Of a stretch of DNA of 64,000 bases, positions 10,773-21,746 are shown in pieces. Each line of letters starts with the position of its first letter. Position 1 is the first letter of the stretch. The stretch is taken from the NCBI RefSeq assembly GCF_001632365.1, contig NW_024468523.1, positions 414,988-478,987 of the forward strand. The letters are read 5' to 3'. The notes under the pieces were generated by a model. The model had not been told where the DNA came from. It saw nothing but the letters and a program-made list of their open reading frames with translations, and ran no database searches. The DNA comes from Laetiporus sulphureus 93-53 (taxonomy: Eukaryota > Basidiomycota > Agaricomycetes > Polyporales > Laetiporaceae). Both the position numbers and the translations under genes were made by a program.

Positions 10773-13700
10773 TTAGCCATAGCGATGTGGTAGAGGTGGA
10801 AGTTTCTGCGTCAATGAATACGGTTCGTCTCGCATGTGCCCGACAACGTCAATGCGCCGCAAATTGGAGAAGTTGCCATCCCAGCCATGGCCCTCATACT
10901 CCTCGTCTTCGGTAACCGGCGTGGGCGGGTTGTGGTCCGGATTTGCGACATGGAACCCGCGCATGCGCCCCTTCTCCGGATACGTATTGGCAGCAAGCTT
11001 GCCAGCTTCGCCTTTTGTCGGATACGTACCCGTCTCGCCTCTTATCGCATTCGAGGCCCAACATCCGCTGACGCTCCCGCTTCCCGCCTCGCTATTGTAG
11101 CCTGGTTCAGCAGGATCGTCTTGCCACGACCGCTCGATTGAGCCTTCCCTCCTCTTCTCGCGCTTCGCCTGCATGCGCGCGATACTCCTGCGTCGGTCCT
11201 CCATCCAGTTTTCTTCGTCCTCGGGTGACAGGAACGACCGTGAGGTACCTTCTGGTCCCAATGGGATGGTGCGAACACCCACAGCGGCCAGTGAGTGGAG
11301 TATGGAAGCATGCGACCGAGTAGTGGTCATGCGATGAGCGTGCAGACAGGATGGACTGCTTCTGTCAGTCCGATGAGTAACTTGCTACTGAATGAAGAAG
11401 GACTGAGTGCATACCCTGGGCTGAATACGAACTCGCCGCCAAGCTGCGTTACGTCTCCGCCCTTTTCCCATACAGGCATGGCGACTCGTATGGCGTTCCT
11501 GACCACCATTGCCAAACCGCCGAGGGGCCCATGACGAATGTACTCTCCCTTCTCGATGTCTGGCCCCGCATCCTGCGTCTTTCGAGTCATACCGAGCGCC
11601 TCATGCAAACGAAGGGTCGGATCGGTAAAGAATTCGAAAGGCATACGGAAAATATCTGCGAATATTTGTCAGAAACAATATCATAAGCGGACGTAGGAAA
11701 TTACGGACTCCGATACGACTTGATCATCGCCGGCGAGCCTACTCCAATAACAATGAGATCACAATCTGCACGCCGCAACGCCTCCATTTCGACATTGCAT
11801 GCGATGTGGTACATGTAATCCTGATCAGCAGCACACCTATAGATTCCAAAAGAAAAGAAATGAGATATTGCATATAAACCATCAATCGGCTTGTGACGTA
11901 CCAGAAATGCCTAATGAAGCAGACAATCGTCCTCCTGTCCCTGATCAGCTCGCCGAACTGAATCCGCAGGCCATTCTGCGCTACAACGCACAGCGAGCTG
12001 GCGTATCTCATCTGCTCCTTGGTCGGAGGCGTGAACTCGTCAAAGTTCACGTTTGATACGAACTGCTCATGCCGCTGGTGCTGCCGCTGCTCCCTGAGAG
12101 AAAATGGTGCATGCGAGCGTGAACGCTTTTCTCTATGCGCTTGCGGCAAAGTCTGAGAGTATGATGTCATGGCAGGTGAGGGGGCCATATATTGATGCAT
12201 GGGGGTTGCCGGTGCAGATCCGCGCGGATAGGGTGGGAATCTTGACGCTTGCGTACCAGCACTGCGCGTGGTAGTAGCAGCTCGTGAAAGATGGTCAGAT
12301 TGCTGGTCGAAGCTACGGCCACGAATCGAAGTATGTCCCTGCGACGAAGGAGGAGAGCGAGTCGGCGGGGGTACTCGAGCGGGAGACGGTTCACGAAGTG
12401 TCGGAGGAACAGTGCGACCCCGCGAACTTTGAACAGCAGGAGCCGGAGATTGTGCACGATATTCGGGTACAGGAGGTGGAGGTCGCGTACGATAAGGACG
12501 TGGCGTGATCGTGTAGGATGGTCGATAATCAGCAGTCAGGTACTGATGCCGATCCGAATGTGAAGGTTCAGGAGCAGGAGACTTCGATCGCGTCCCTCTA
12601 TCTTCTTGCACGCGAGCAGGAGGCGTTGATCCACGCACAGGGGAGGATGTATGTGCAGTGCTTGCACGTCTATGAGTGAGGCTCTGTGTCTGAGACTGCA
12701 CTTCCGTCTCTGCCCGTGCCTGCTCTCGAAGCTGGGCAACCGGCAAGTACACTGACTGCCTCGTCTCCTCTCTTGTCGTGCGTCTCGCGTTCTCCCTTGC
12801 CGCCTGCCTGGCCTCGTCCTTTGCCCGCTTCTCTTCTTCCTCTTTGACCCGTCTCTCGTCGATAGCCCGCCTCACTGCTTCCTCTTTTGCCCTCCTCGCT
12901 TCTTCTTTGGCCTGCTGTGCTGCTTCTAGCACTGCCTGCCTGGCCTCTTCCTTAGCCCGCCGCTCTTCTTCCTCTCTGGCCCGCTCGGCTTCTTCTTGGA
13001 TAATCCGCCTCGCTGTCTCCTCTTCAGCCCGCCTCGCTGCTTCTTCCTCCTTAGCCCGCCGCCTTTCTTCCTCCTTAGCCCGCTCGGCTTCTTCTTGGGT
13101 AACACGCCTCGCTGCTTCCTCTTGAGCTCGCCGCGCTGCTTCCTCCTTGACCCGCCTCGCGTCCTCCTTCGCCTGTTGCACTTCCTCTCGCGCTGTGTGT
13201 CTCAACTCTTGCCTTGTCGCGTGCCCCACTTCCTCTCTCGATCTCTGTCTGCTGTCGTTCCTTACCGTCTGTCTGGCTTCCTCCTTAATTGTCTCTCTTT
13301 TCCTCTGTACGTTATCGACCGGAGGACTTCTGGAACGAGTGGGTGCCAAATTGTCCTGCGCTACTGCGTCATAAACAGCGACGGGCACGGCAGTTTGCAC
13401 TTCGCGCGGCCGAGAGGGTGGACGAGGAATTGGCGACTTGGCACGAGGTGTGGGAAGTGGGAGAGGAGTTGGAGGCTCAGACGGTTGTGGCGGTGTAAGG
13501 GGAAGCGGTGCAGGCGCGAACAGCTCTATTTGTGGGATGATTGAAGCTGGTAAAACATAGAATTGAGGTGCACAGTCGGATCTCATCGGCGCAATCTGCG
13601 ATGCAGCGAAGCTTCGATGATCATCAGGTGATGGTGCGCGAGCGATGGGAGCGGGAATTGGTGGAACAGGGCTTGTTGCTGTTCGCGTAGGAGGAATGGT

Positions 13701-15692
13701 GAGGGCACGTTTGACAGATCGATACGTCTCGTCCTGATCACTCTTCTCAGCTGTCGGAGCGGGCGATATGATCGTTGTGTACCGCCGGGAAGAAGCCGGC
13801 TTAGAACGTTCTTCTCCAGCGCCACGACCTGAAATGGAGCCATTGTGACTAGATTTTGCTGCGAGCTTGTCCTCATCGAGAACCGCGAAATCCGAAAGGC
13901 GTTTGAGATTTCGCTCGGTCAATCGTGGCCTTTCAGGCTCTCTCGTCAAAGTTTCTTCTTTTCGCGCCGGCGATGCACTAGGAGCGTCTCGAGGACGTAC
14001 GCCCAAGAAGGCGAAGGTCACTGACGGCGGGGAGATGCTTTCCCTGCTCGTGCTGTTCTTCCTGTCGACGTCAGCACCAACCGTCGACAGACTCGCCACG
14101 CTCGTGTTTGCGCTCGGTGTCAAAGGGGGGCCAAGGCTAACATTAGGCAGTCCGGAGAGGCCGAGACTGACATGGCTCAAGCTCTTCTTCGGCTTATGCA
14201 GACTGAAGGGAGCCGAGTTGCCGCCAGCGACTTGATCGTTATCAGTGTCAGCAGAATCGGAGACATCACTTGCTGAGAGCATTCCAGGTGACGACGAATC
14301 TGTTTCTCTCGCGCCCTGTACTTGCAGGTACGGACCATGCAAGGAAGACCGCCCAGAGCTAGCGCGGGCCACGCCACGAGACGAATCCGGCCGCTGTACT
14401 GCCGCCGATGATTCCACCACGATTGTAGTACGGCCAGCTCGAGCCAGGTAGTCCGCCGAGTCGCTCGATTCGGAAGATTTTCGTATCAACGGTCGCTGGC
14501 CTGGATTCGACACTTTTCGTCCGCGGACATTTGATGTCTCGCGCAGCTTTTCATGGGCACTATGGCGTTTGCTCGAAGCCCCAGGCCGCCTGGGCTTCAG
14601 TGTCACCTCTTCGTCGCACTTAGCGAAACGCGAGGGCGAGTCCACAGACGAGGACTGGCCCACAGACGAAACTTCGAGAGATGAAGGCTCCGGTGGGATA
14701 CACAGCATTGGGAACTCCGCGCTATGGATTGCAACGCTCGAAGACGAATCACGCTCGGTACCACCTTTGCTCTCGTCCCCATATGCAGGAGTAGAATGCA
14801 AGAGGGGCCGCGATGGAGGACGTGAAATGTCCTGCAATAATGAGGCCGGCTGCGAAGCGTAACCGATCAGCGCATCGGAGCTGCTTAAGCTGAGACCATC
14901 GTCCGGGGTCATTGGCGGAGTGATGGATGCTGCCGAGCGCGGATTTGAGTGTACATCTACAGGAGGCGATTCAGGAAGTTCTGGATCGCTATTGACTGGT
15001 GCAAAGAAATACCCGTGCGATTGGCGGTCGTCGTACGTGTATTGCGATATCGGAGTGAGATCCGCGTTTGTTTCCTTCTGTAGAGTAGTGATGAGATCTG
15101 CGACGGAATCCACTGGACGTATCTCCGGCGCAGGAGTGGCTTGTACTTGTAAGTGAGCCTCTTTTGCAGGAGTGCGTGGAGCAATGGAGCGGGAATGCCT
15201 GCGATCCTGAGGCCGAGATTCCATTCGGTGTTCAGTCTGATGTCGGAGCTGCGCCTGCAGGCGTACCTGAGGTGGAGTCGGAGGCAACTCAGCCTCGGAG
15301 TAATAAGCCTTAGAATCCCTGGTCGGTTTGAATCTCGAGCGAAGCGTACGCAGCGGCCGTGTAGCCGTGTTATCCGAGTAATAACCATTCGGCTGGTCCT
15401 GCAATAGTCGATACGCTGACGATGGTGTATAATGGTCCGAGCTGCTCGATGGATACGTTATTCCAAGACCTTGGCCGTTCACGTCAGGACTTATAGTGAG
15501 GAGATAGTCTTCGCGATTTGGGGACACTTCCTGGTGGGATGAGCTGCTAGGTGCATACCGGAGAGAGGCATTGTTGGAATGGGCCCGCTCTCGCAACGCT
15601 TTCAGCGACACAAAGGGATCAGTAGGGTCCGGTGACGGATACCGCGGAGAATACGGGAATGCGGGAGCTGGCTTGCGTCTGACTTTCGACAT
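10773..15692 (-). CDS. Giant disordered protein with C-terminal PRXL2/AhpC-TSA thioredoxin-like domain
   Basis: One uninterrupted 3,791-nt exon (15692-11902) plus three short ones (11836-11709, 11655-11415, 11355-10773) encode 1,580 residues. Residues 1 to about 1,230 are rich in Ser, Pro, Arg and Glu, with no fold I recognise. A Glu/Ala/Arg block at about 12750-13200 repeats AKEEARRAKEEA-like units and should form a long charged helix. The fold then starts at FDEFTPPTKEQMRYASSL and includes GLRIQFGELI, TIVCFIRHFW, LIVIGVGSPAMIKSYR, FRMPFEFFTDP and a terminal HAHRMTTTRSH segment, matching fungal AhpC/TSA antioxidant (PRXL2-like) proteins. The usual CxxC after RHFW reads CAAD here, so the second cysteine is missing. 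The first ATG (MSKVRRKPAPAFPYSP) is assumed. Confidence 0.85.
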
Positions 15693-16798
15693 GAGCGGCA
15701 GAGGGACCAGAGGAAGAGATGGTCAAGGTTGCAGAGTCGGCATGGAAAGAGCCCATATGAATGTGCGGGCCTGCCCAAGGCCTGCTGTCTGAATGGGGTG
15801 TGGTTTCATCAGTGGCGGACGCGAGGCAAACACGCCGCGGCTAGCACACCGTAACCACGATGTGAAGCCCAGTCGCAGGGTCCCCGACATCTCCTGATGA
15901 CAGTCCTAGCCGACGTCCAATCTTATCGACGAAGCACCCTGCGTGGCTCAACGTCTTCTCATGGCTGTAATAAGAATTGTTCAAGCAGAAAACATTGGGC
16001 AGGTTCCTGCAGACAGATGAATACTGTGTAGACGCAAGTCTAGAGCATAAGGACAAAAAAAGGCCGATTACGAGAGGAAGAAAATCTGCTGCAAACACGT
16101 TTACAGGTTGCGCACATGGAGTTCATCTCCGACATTCTTCGGCGATATGCCAATCTCAGCAGTCAGATGTATGGTTATGAGGTTGACCATCGCTTTGCCA
16201 TCAATTCTGCTATTTTCGACTTGAAACTGCAGCCGGGGAAGCTTTGCATGTGCTTGCTCAGTTCCGCGCACGGCTGCTTGTGGGGTGATAGGTTACATGG
16301 CAGAACGCGCGTAAATATGCGTGGTCATGGGTTTGACAGCTCAGTAGACGGGAATAACTGACCTATTGGAGCAGAGGTGGTGGACCTTGTGCCCAGATAT
16401 ATCGTAGGAAAACATCAAGTCATTATAGATGGCCTGTCGACTTGTGCGACGAGCGAGAAAGAGCCCGTCGAGCGTCCACATGGCCGAGAGCGAGAAGATA
16501 TGCTTAGTCAGCAAGTCACCGACCCGAGCTCGGACAGAATTCGAACTCAAGGAGCAGCAAATATCCCTCTTTCTTCCGTACTTCCACCCAGTCCAAGCAC
16601 TCTGAGACGTTAGCTGAGCTTCCTATTCATATTTCTCGCTTGCATGTATTCAAGCGGTTGAGCCCGACGAGTCCGCACTGTTCTGATGGCGTCAAGCAAG
16701 TCGATCCGAATTTGGTGGGCCGCCGTGTCCCAGCCTGAGCGCTTCCACACAACTTAAGACACGCTTTCCGCCTCGCTGCACTTTCCTCTCGTTCCACA
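15693..16798. other. Intergenic region, divergent promoters
   Basis: About 1.1 kb separates the PRXL2-fusion start from the transporter start on the other strand. The 100 bp before 16799 end in a pyrimidine-rich stretch. A leftward 85-codon frame at 15841-16098 begins with a hydrophobic, signal-like segment (MFAADFLPLVIGLFLSL), but nothing else supports it as a gene. I see no repeat. Confidence 0.5.
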
Positions 16799-19700
16799 AT
16801 GTCGCAATCTCCCTCAAAGCCACTCGATATCGTCAGCTCACGTTTTCCGAACCGAGAGTCTCGAGGAACACCAACGGATGCTCCTATAGGATCGGCTTCG
16901 CCTAATCCGCGCCTTCTCCGAGCTCAATATACTGGCACACCACCGCTGCCTAACATTCCCCGCCGCGGGACTCCCATAGGCACTCCAAGTATTGCGGAAG
17001 ACTCGCCGAGACTGCTTCCTGGCTCTTTAACGGTGCCAGAACAACGGCCCTCTAGCGTTTCCATAGGCGGTATCTCTGCACGCCGACCTTCAGACGTACT
17101 GGACATTCCCAGCAGCGGACAGGAAGGGAATGCCTTAAATGAGCTGACAGACGAAGAGAAGGCTAGGATATTGAGGAGGCACCTCGTCTCGAGGCAAGAG
17201 CGTGAGGGACAGGCTGGCTCGTCCCGTGCGTCTGTGAACGGAGGCTCCGATAACGGCACGGTCTCGAAGCGATCGTCCGTTGCGCACCTCCGCATCCAGC
17301 GGGATGAATCCGAGCCATTTCCTGTGCCATACAATGCTCATGGCGCAGACGTGACGTGAGTAATTTGTCTCGTTGCTTCGCTGGACATCGGTGCAACGCG
17401 AAGCGCTACCTCGACGTTGGGCTCCGAATGTTGCACCCGTCTTGCATTTATTGGATGCCCGAATGGACCGCGAGCGTCTTTTATACCACCCTCGCCCGGT
17501 CCATGTGTTGTGAAAGCGTGGGGAGTACATGCAGGGGTGGATGTGTCCGAGCGTCTGCATGATCCTCGTGGCGTAGGGACACGAGGGTTACGTCTTGATT
17601 CTTGCGTACCAGCACTTCGGAGAATCGGAAGCTGCGAGCGTGCCTGTTAGCATCCACTGGCGAGTCAGGAGTCCCCACAATTGTCATTTTGGTCAATTCT
17701 AGATTGCCTGCAGGTGTTTTCAGCCATATATCGGAGAAACGATCTACCCAAATACGTGCACTGACACTTCGCTCCACAGTCACAGCATATACAAGTGGCA
17801 AGCCGATAAACGGCGACAGGCTGCACGTCCACGAGCAGCATCGTTCTCCGGCTCGACTACGTCTGCTCCGGGCCCCGCGTTCCAGCATATCCACGAGCCA
17901 GGCGGGTTCCGCAGGAATTATCTCCTCCTCCAACATGAACACGGCCAATTACCTCACGCTGTGCCTCGCAACTTCATCGAGTTCCTGTACCTCTTCGGGC
18001 ACTTTGTACGTGTTGTATACCGATGTATACGTTCTGGGCTTCTCACGTCAGCGCAACCATAGGCCGGAGAAGACCTTGAGGAGACCGAGGAGGAAGACGA
18101 GTATCCTCGGTGGGAGGACGAGGAGTCGCGCGCGGCTACACCCTCGCCAGCTGAACAAGGGCCTGCAGAGACTGCTCCATTGTCAATAGGTCTGCCACCT
18201 GAGACGGTGTCTCATTTATACAAGGCAAATGAGCGCTCGCCGTTACTTGGACGTGACGCCTCGAGATCTAGGTCGAGGAGGCGGAGAGGAGCAAGTGCTC
18301 ATGCTCATGGTGATGCCAGTGTCACCGACGCTGTGCTGATGGTGTGTCTCTTGTGCTCCGGAAACCGTCGCTTGTTTTGACAATCATTCCTAGCTACTGA
18401 AATCCTTCGTCGGTACGGGAATCTTGTTCTTGGGCAAAGCGTACGCGTCCTGCCTACACGATCGATAGTATGGCTTATATGCTTCATGTCTAGTTTCTTC
18501 AATGGCGGAATCTTGTTTTCAAGCCTCATCCTTACGTTCATTGCTCTGATTTCACTATATTCGTTCTTGTTACTCGTCAAGGCCAAGTTCGTCGTGTCCG
18601 GCAGTTTCGGTGGTATGTGCCATTCACTGTCATTCTCACATTTCACCCTCTGAGCATCTCACAGACATCGGTGGCGCACTGTACGGCCCGTGGATGCGGT
18701 ACGCGATCCTCAGTTCCATCGTAATCTCGCAACTCGGGTTTGTTTCGGCGTACATCATCTTCGTCTCCGAAAACCTCCAGGCGTTCGTGCTCGCGGTCAC
18801 GAACTGTGCGAAGCTGCTTGGGATCCAGTATTTTATCCTCCTGCAGATGGTCATATTTCTCCCGCTTGCGCTGATTCGGAACTTGGCGAAGCTGAGCACG
18901 ACAGCGCTCATCGCGGATGCGTTCATCCTCGCAGGGTTGATATACATCTTTGGCAGTGAGGCTGCCATCATGTCCAAGCAGGGACATGCAGATGTCCAGT
19001 TTTTCAACCCGCGGGATTGGCCGCTGTTGATTGGGTATGTCGGCGATTGAGCTTTAAACGATTATGGATGCTGAGATTCTGTGAATAGAACGGCCGTCTT
19101 CTCCTTCGAGGGAATCGGGCTGGTAGGTCTTTTTCAACGTGGAATGCTTTCACGTCTCACCCGAACTTCTTGCAGGTCATCCCGATCACAGATGCTATGA
19201 AGGAGCCACGCAAGTTCCCTAAAGTCCTCACCGGGGTGATGTTATTTTTGATGGGTACGCACCGCGACTGATGCAGTCAGTTGCTGCAGTTACTAACGTT
19301 GTCATTGGCGTTTCTGACCAGTCTTGTTCTGTGGGGGAGGAGTCATGTCGTACCTGACCTTTGGCGCGGATGTCCAGACTGTCGTCATCGTAAACCTTGA
19401 CACGACGAGCAAGTTCACGCAGGTCGTTCAGCTCCTCTACTCGCTGGCCATTCTGCTTTCTGTGCCACTGCAGCTCTTCCCTGCTGTACGAATAATGGAG
19501 AACGGGCTGTTTGAACGAAGCGGGAAGGCGAACGCGCGTGTCAAGTGGTTGAAGAACTGCTTCCGCTTTTTGGTCATCACTTTCTGCGCAGGACTGAGTT
19601 ACGTTGGCGCAAGTGATTTGGACAAGTTTGTATCGTTTGTGGGCAGTTTTGCATGGTACGTCTGCTTCATGTTAATTCACTCGTGGATAGTATGTTGACC

Positions 19701-19970
19701 AATGCCCCTCTAGTGTCCCGTTGTGCTACGTCTATCCGGCGATGCTGCATTACAAAGCCTGTGCGCGTACCCGCAAGCAGAAGATCGCCGACATCGCTCT
19801 CATGGTATTCGGCATGGCTGCTGCGATTTACACCACAGCGCAGACAGTTCACGTAAGTGATTCCCTCATATTCATAACGTCTGCGGTGCTGATGCCGGTG
19901 TAAGCTCATGGTTGCGACCTCACCTGCGGCAGCGCCGAAGCTCGGACGCTGCGAGACCCCTCAAGACTAA
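16799..19970 (+). CDS. AVT3/AVT4-type vacuolar amino acid transporter
   Basis: The protein belongs to the amino acid/auxin permease family (SLC36-like), whose fungal AVT3/AVT4 members export neutral amino acids from the vacuole. A long polar N-terminus opens MSQSPSKPLDIVSSRFPN and includes HSIYKWQADKRRQ, an AVT4-like mark. The permease core then follows: LLKSFVGTGILFLGKAFFNGG, SFGDIGGALYGPWMR, SQLGFVSAYIIFVSENL, FSFEGIGLVIPITDAMKEP and QLFPAVRIMENGLF, with about eleven hydrophobic segments. Intron 1 (17356-17779) is 424 nt, far longer than the others, and joins in phase 2. The last exon (CTCATGGTTGCG onward) adds a short tail and stops at 19970. Confidence 0.92.
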
Positions 19971-20459
19971 TTCACCGTGCCTTGAAGGCTCGTTTCCCTG
20001 TTCGGACCATATGCATCTTTCCTCATACACTCGCATATACTGGGATGGCATAGATTTACATTGTTTGTGCAAGGTTATTGTAAGCAGTCGCATCTAGTGG
20101 TGGGAGGTATCTCAGCATATGTATTGTACCTTACATGTTGTGCATTTGAATCAATCATACTTTCTCCTAGTGGGCATGATTCGTGCATCCGGGTTTGACG
20201 ATGTTGTTTATGCTGTCCATCTTGGTAGTAACAGCCTCCACAGGGGAAGTAGGCTGTTCTGTATTCAACTTGTTGTCTTTCTGCTTGACTTTGCGACAGT
20301 TCACAAGAGCTGCATCGAAGACCGATTCTCCCCAAGGCTAGTCGCATTTGCACAGCCTCGACATCAAGCGTGCTTTGAGAATACAATTGCACTGAAGAAG
20401 GTACAGTTTACACTGTTGTACAAGTTAAATGCTACAAGTACAGGGGTTTCTTCCGCTTT
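19971..20459. other. Intergenic region between convergent genes
   Basis: About 490 bp between the transporter stop and the stop of the flavin-binding protein gene. It should hold two 3' untranslated regions. I see no other coding signal or repeat. Confidence 0.5.
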
Positions 20460-21231
20460 TTACGGTACAAGAATTTCCTCCTTCCAGTTCCCGCTGGAGC
20501 CCTGGCGCGTCCACTTGATCCTCCTGTTCGGGAAGACACTGCTCGTCACCCAATCGACCTCCACCGGCTCAATGATGACGAGCGCGAAATTGCTCAGAGA
20601 CATCTCCTGCACCTTCTTCTCTGCTGCTGTCTTTGCCTCGCCCAAGTTGGGCACAGACGTGGGCCACGTCTTTGCCTCGTCGAAAGAGGAGAGGTGTGTG
20701 CCCGGGTCAGGCGTGCACCACATCGCCCTGAACTGCGGGCTCATCTCGCTCCACACCTCCTTCCTCTTTTTCTCCCAGTCGAAGCCCTGCTTCTCGAATT
20801 TCGAGAGGTCGAGGTAGGTCGAGGGCTCGAAGGAGTCGAAAGTTGGGTTCGAGGGGGTCGGGACGATGTGCGCGAAGCCCGCGATACGGAGCTGCTCCTG
20901 AGTGCCGTTAAAGTGCCAGACGAGCTCGGTGCGCATGTTGTGCAGCATCTGCGTCACCTTTGGCGTGCGCACGTCCGTGGATGTGAGGATCACTGGGCGG
21001 TCGGGGCTGTCGATTGGGTAGAGGATACCCCGGTGCATGTGCGAGCGGACATGCGGTGCGCCCTCGGCGTCGACAGTGGCGATCTGGTAGACTATGGATT
21101 GAAAGGTCAACTAGGGCGAAATGGGGTAGGAAATTGCACGCACTGTTCTGGTCGATGTTCTCTGGTTTCCTCTGGATGGAGGAAAGGACCTCAATCCATC
21201 GCGGAGCACTGGGAACGTCGGTGATAGACAT
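20460..21231 (-). CDS. Pyridoxamine-phosphate-oxidase-like FMN-binding protein (Alr4036 type)
   Basis: Two exons (21231-21144 and 21091-20460) give 239 residues. The start MSITDVPSAPRWIEVLSSIQ is followed by YQIATVDAEGAPHVRSHMHRG, VILTSTDVRTPKVTQM, ELVWHFNGTQEQLRIAG and FRAMWCTPDPGTHLSSFDEA. This is the split-barrel FMN-binding fold of the Alr4036 group. The Trp in ELVWHFN and the SSVFPNRRIKWTR segment near the end match the family pattern. The real substrate of these fungal proteins is not established, so I do not name a reaction. It is a soluble protein without a signal peptide. The start is the first ATG and the splice phase closes exactly. Confidence 0.88.
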
Positions 21232-21746
21232 AACGTGAATGAGTAGTGATGAAGTGATATCGAATACTCGGTGAAGGGGGACGGGTTGGCCTCTTATGTA
21301 GGCCACGGACAGCGAAGGACACGGTCATTCGTCATCGTCGTCATTCTGGCCAGGTCGAGGTGGAGGGCTGTCTGTCCCCGGACCTGTTGCGGATGAACCT
21401 AGACAGCGCATTCGAATCGGTGCCGGATCCTGCTGACCGCGGGTTTTGAACTCGATGATGAAGTACCGAGACCATGATCTCGGCCAAGTTCCACTGCAAT
21501 CTTTTTCCGGGCTTCATGTACATTCACCCTCTGAACGAAATGCCGAGAGCCATACACGGTGCACTCCACGCACACGGGCCAATGGGAATAGCTGCAGAGC
21601 AAGGCGAGACTTCGACTGCTGAACACGGTCACATGACATGACTGGTTATGTATATCGCGTCGCGACCCGGGAGCCAGCCATTTCAACAGGAGTTCCATTT
21701 GCCGATCTGAGCTAAAACACACATTATACTACCAGCTGGCTGTTCG
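21232..21746. other. Intergenic region
   Basis: About 515 bp between the flavin-binding protein start and the stop of the next leftward gene. It should hold a promoter and a 3' end. No clear motif, repeat or gene is visible. Confidence 0.5.

Noticed and set aside
12778..13125. Rightward Ala/Ser/Leu-rich frame that could look like a membrane protein
   Set aside because: It is the complement of the Glu/Ala/Arg repeat block of the leftward giant protein.
15841..16098. Leftward 85-codon frame with a signal-like N-terminus and several Cys
   Set aside because: No splice support, no family resemblance, and it falls in the likely leader of the PRXL2-fusion gene.
17481..17948. 155-codon leftward frame in the transporter gene
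   Set aside because: It lies across intron 1 and exon 2 of the rightward transporter, whose splice phases and motifs are convincing.
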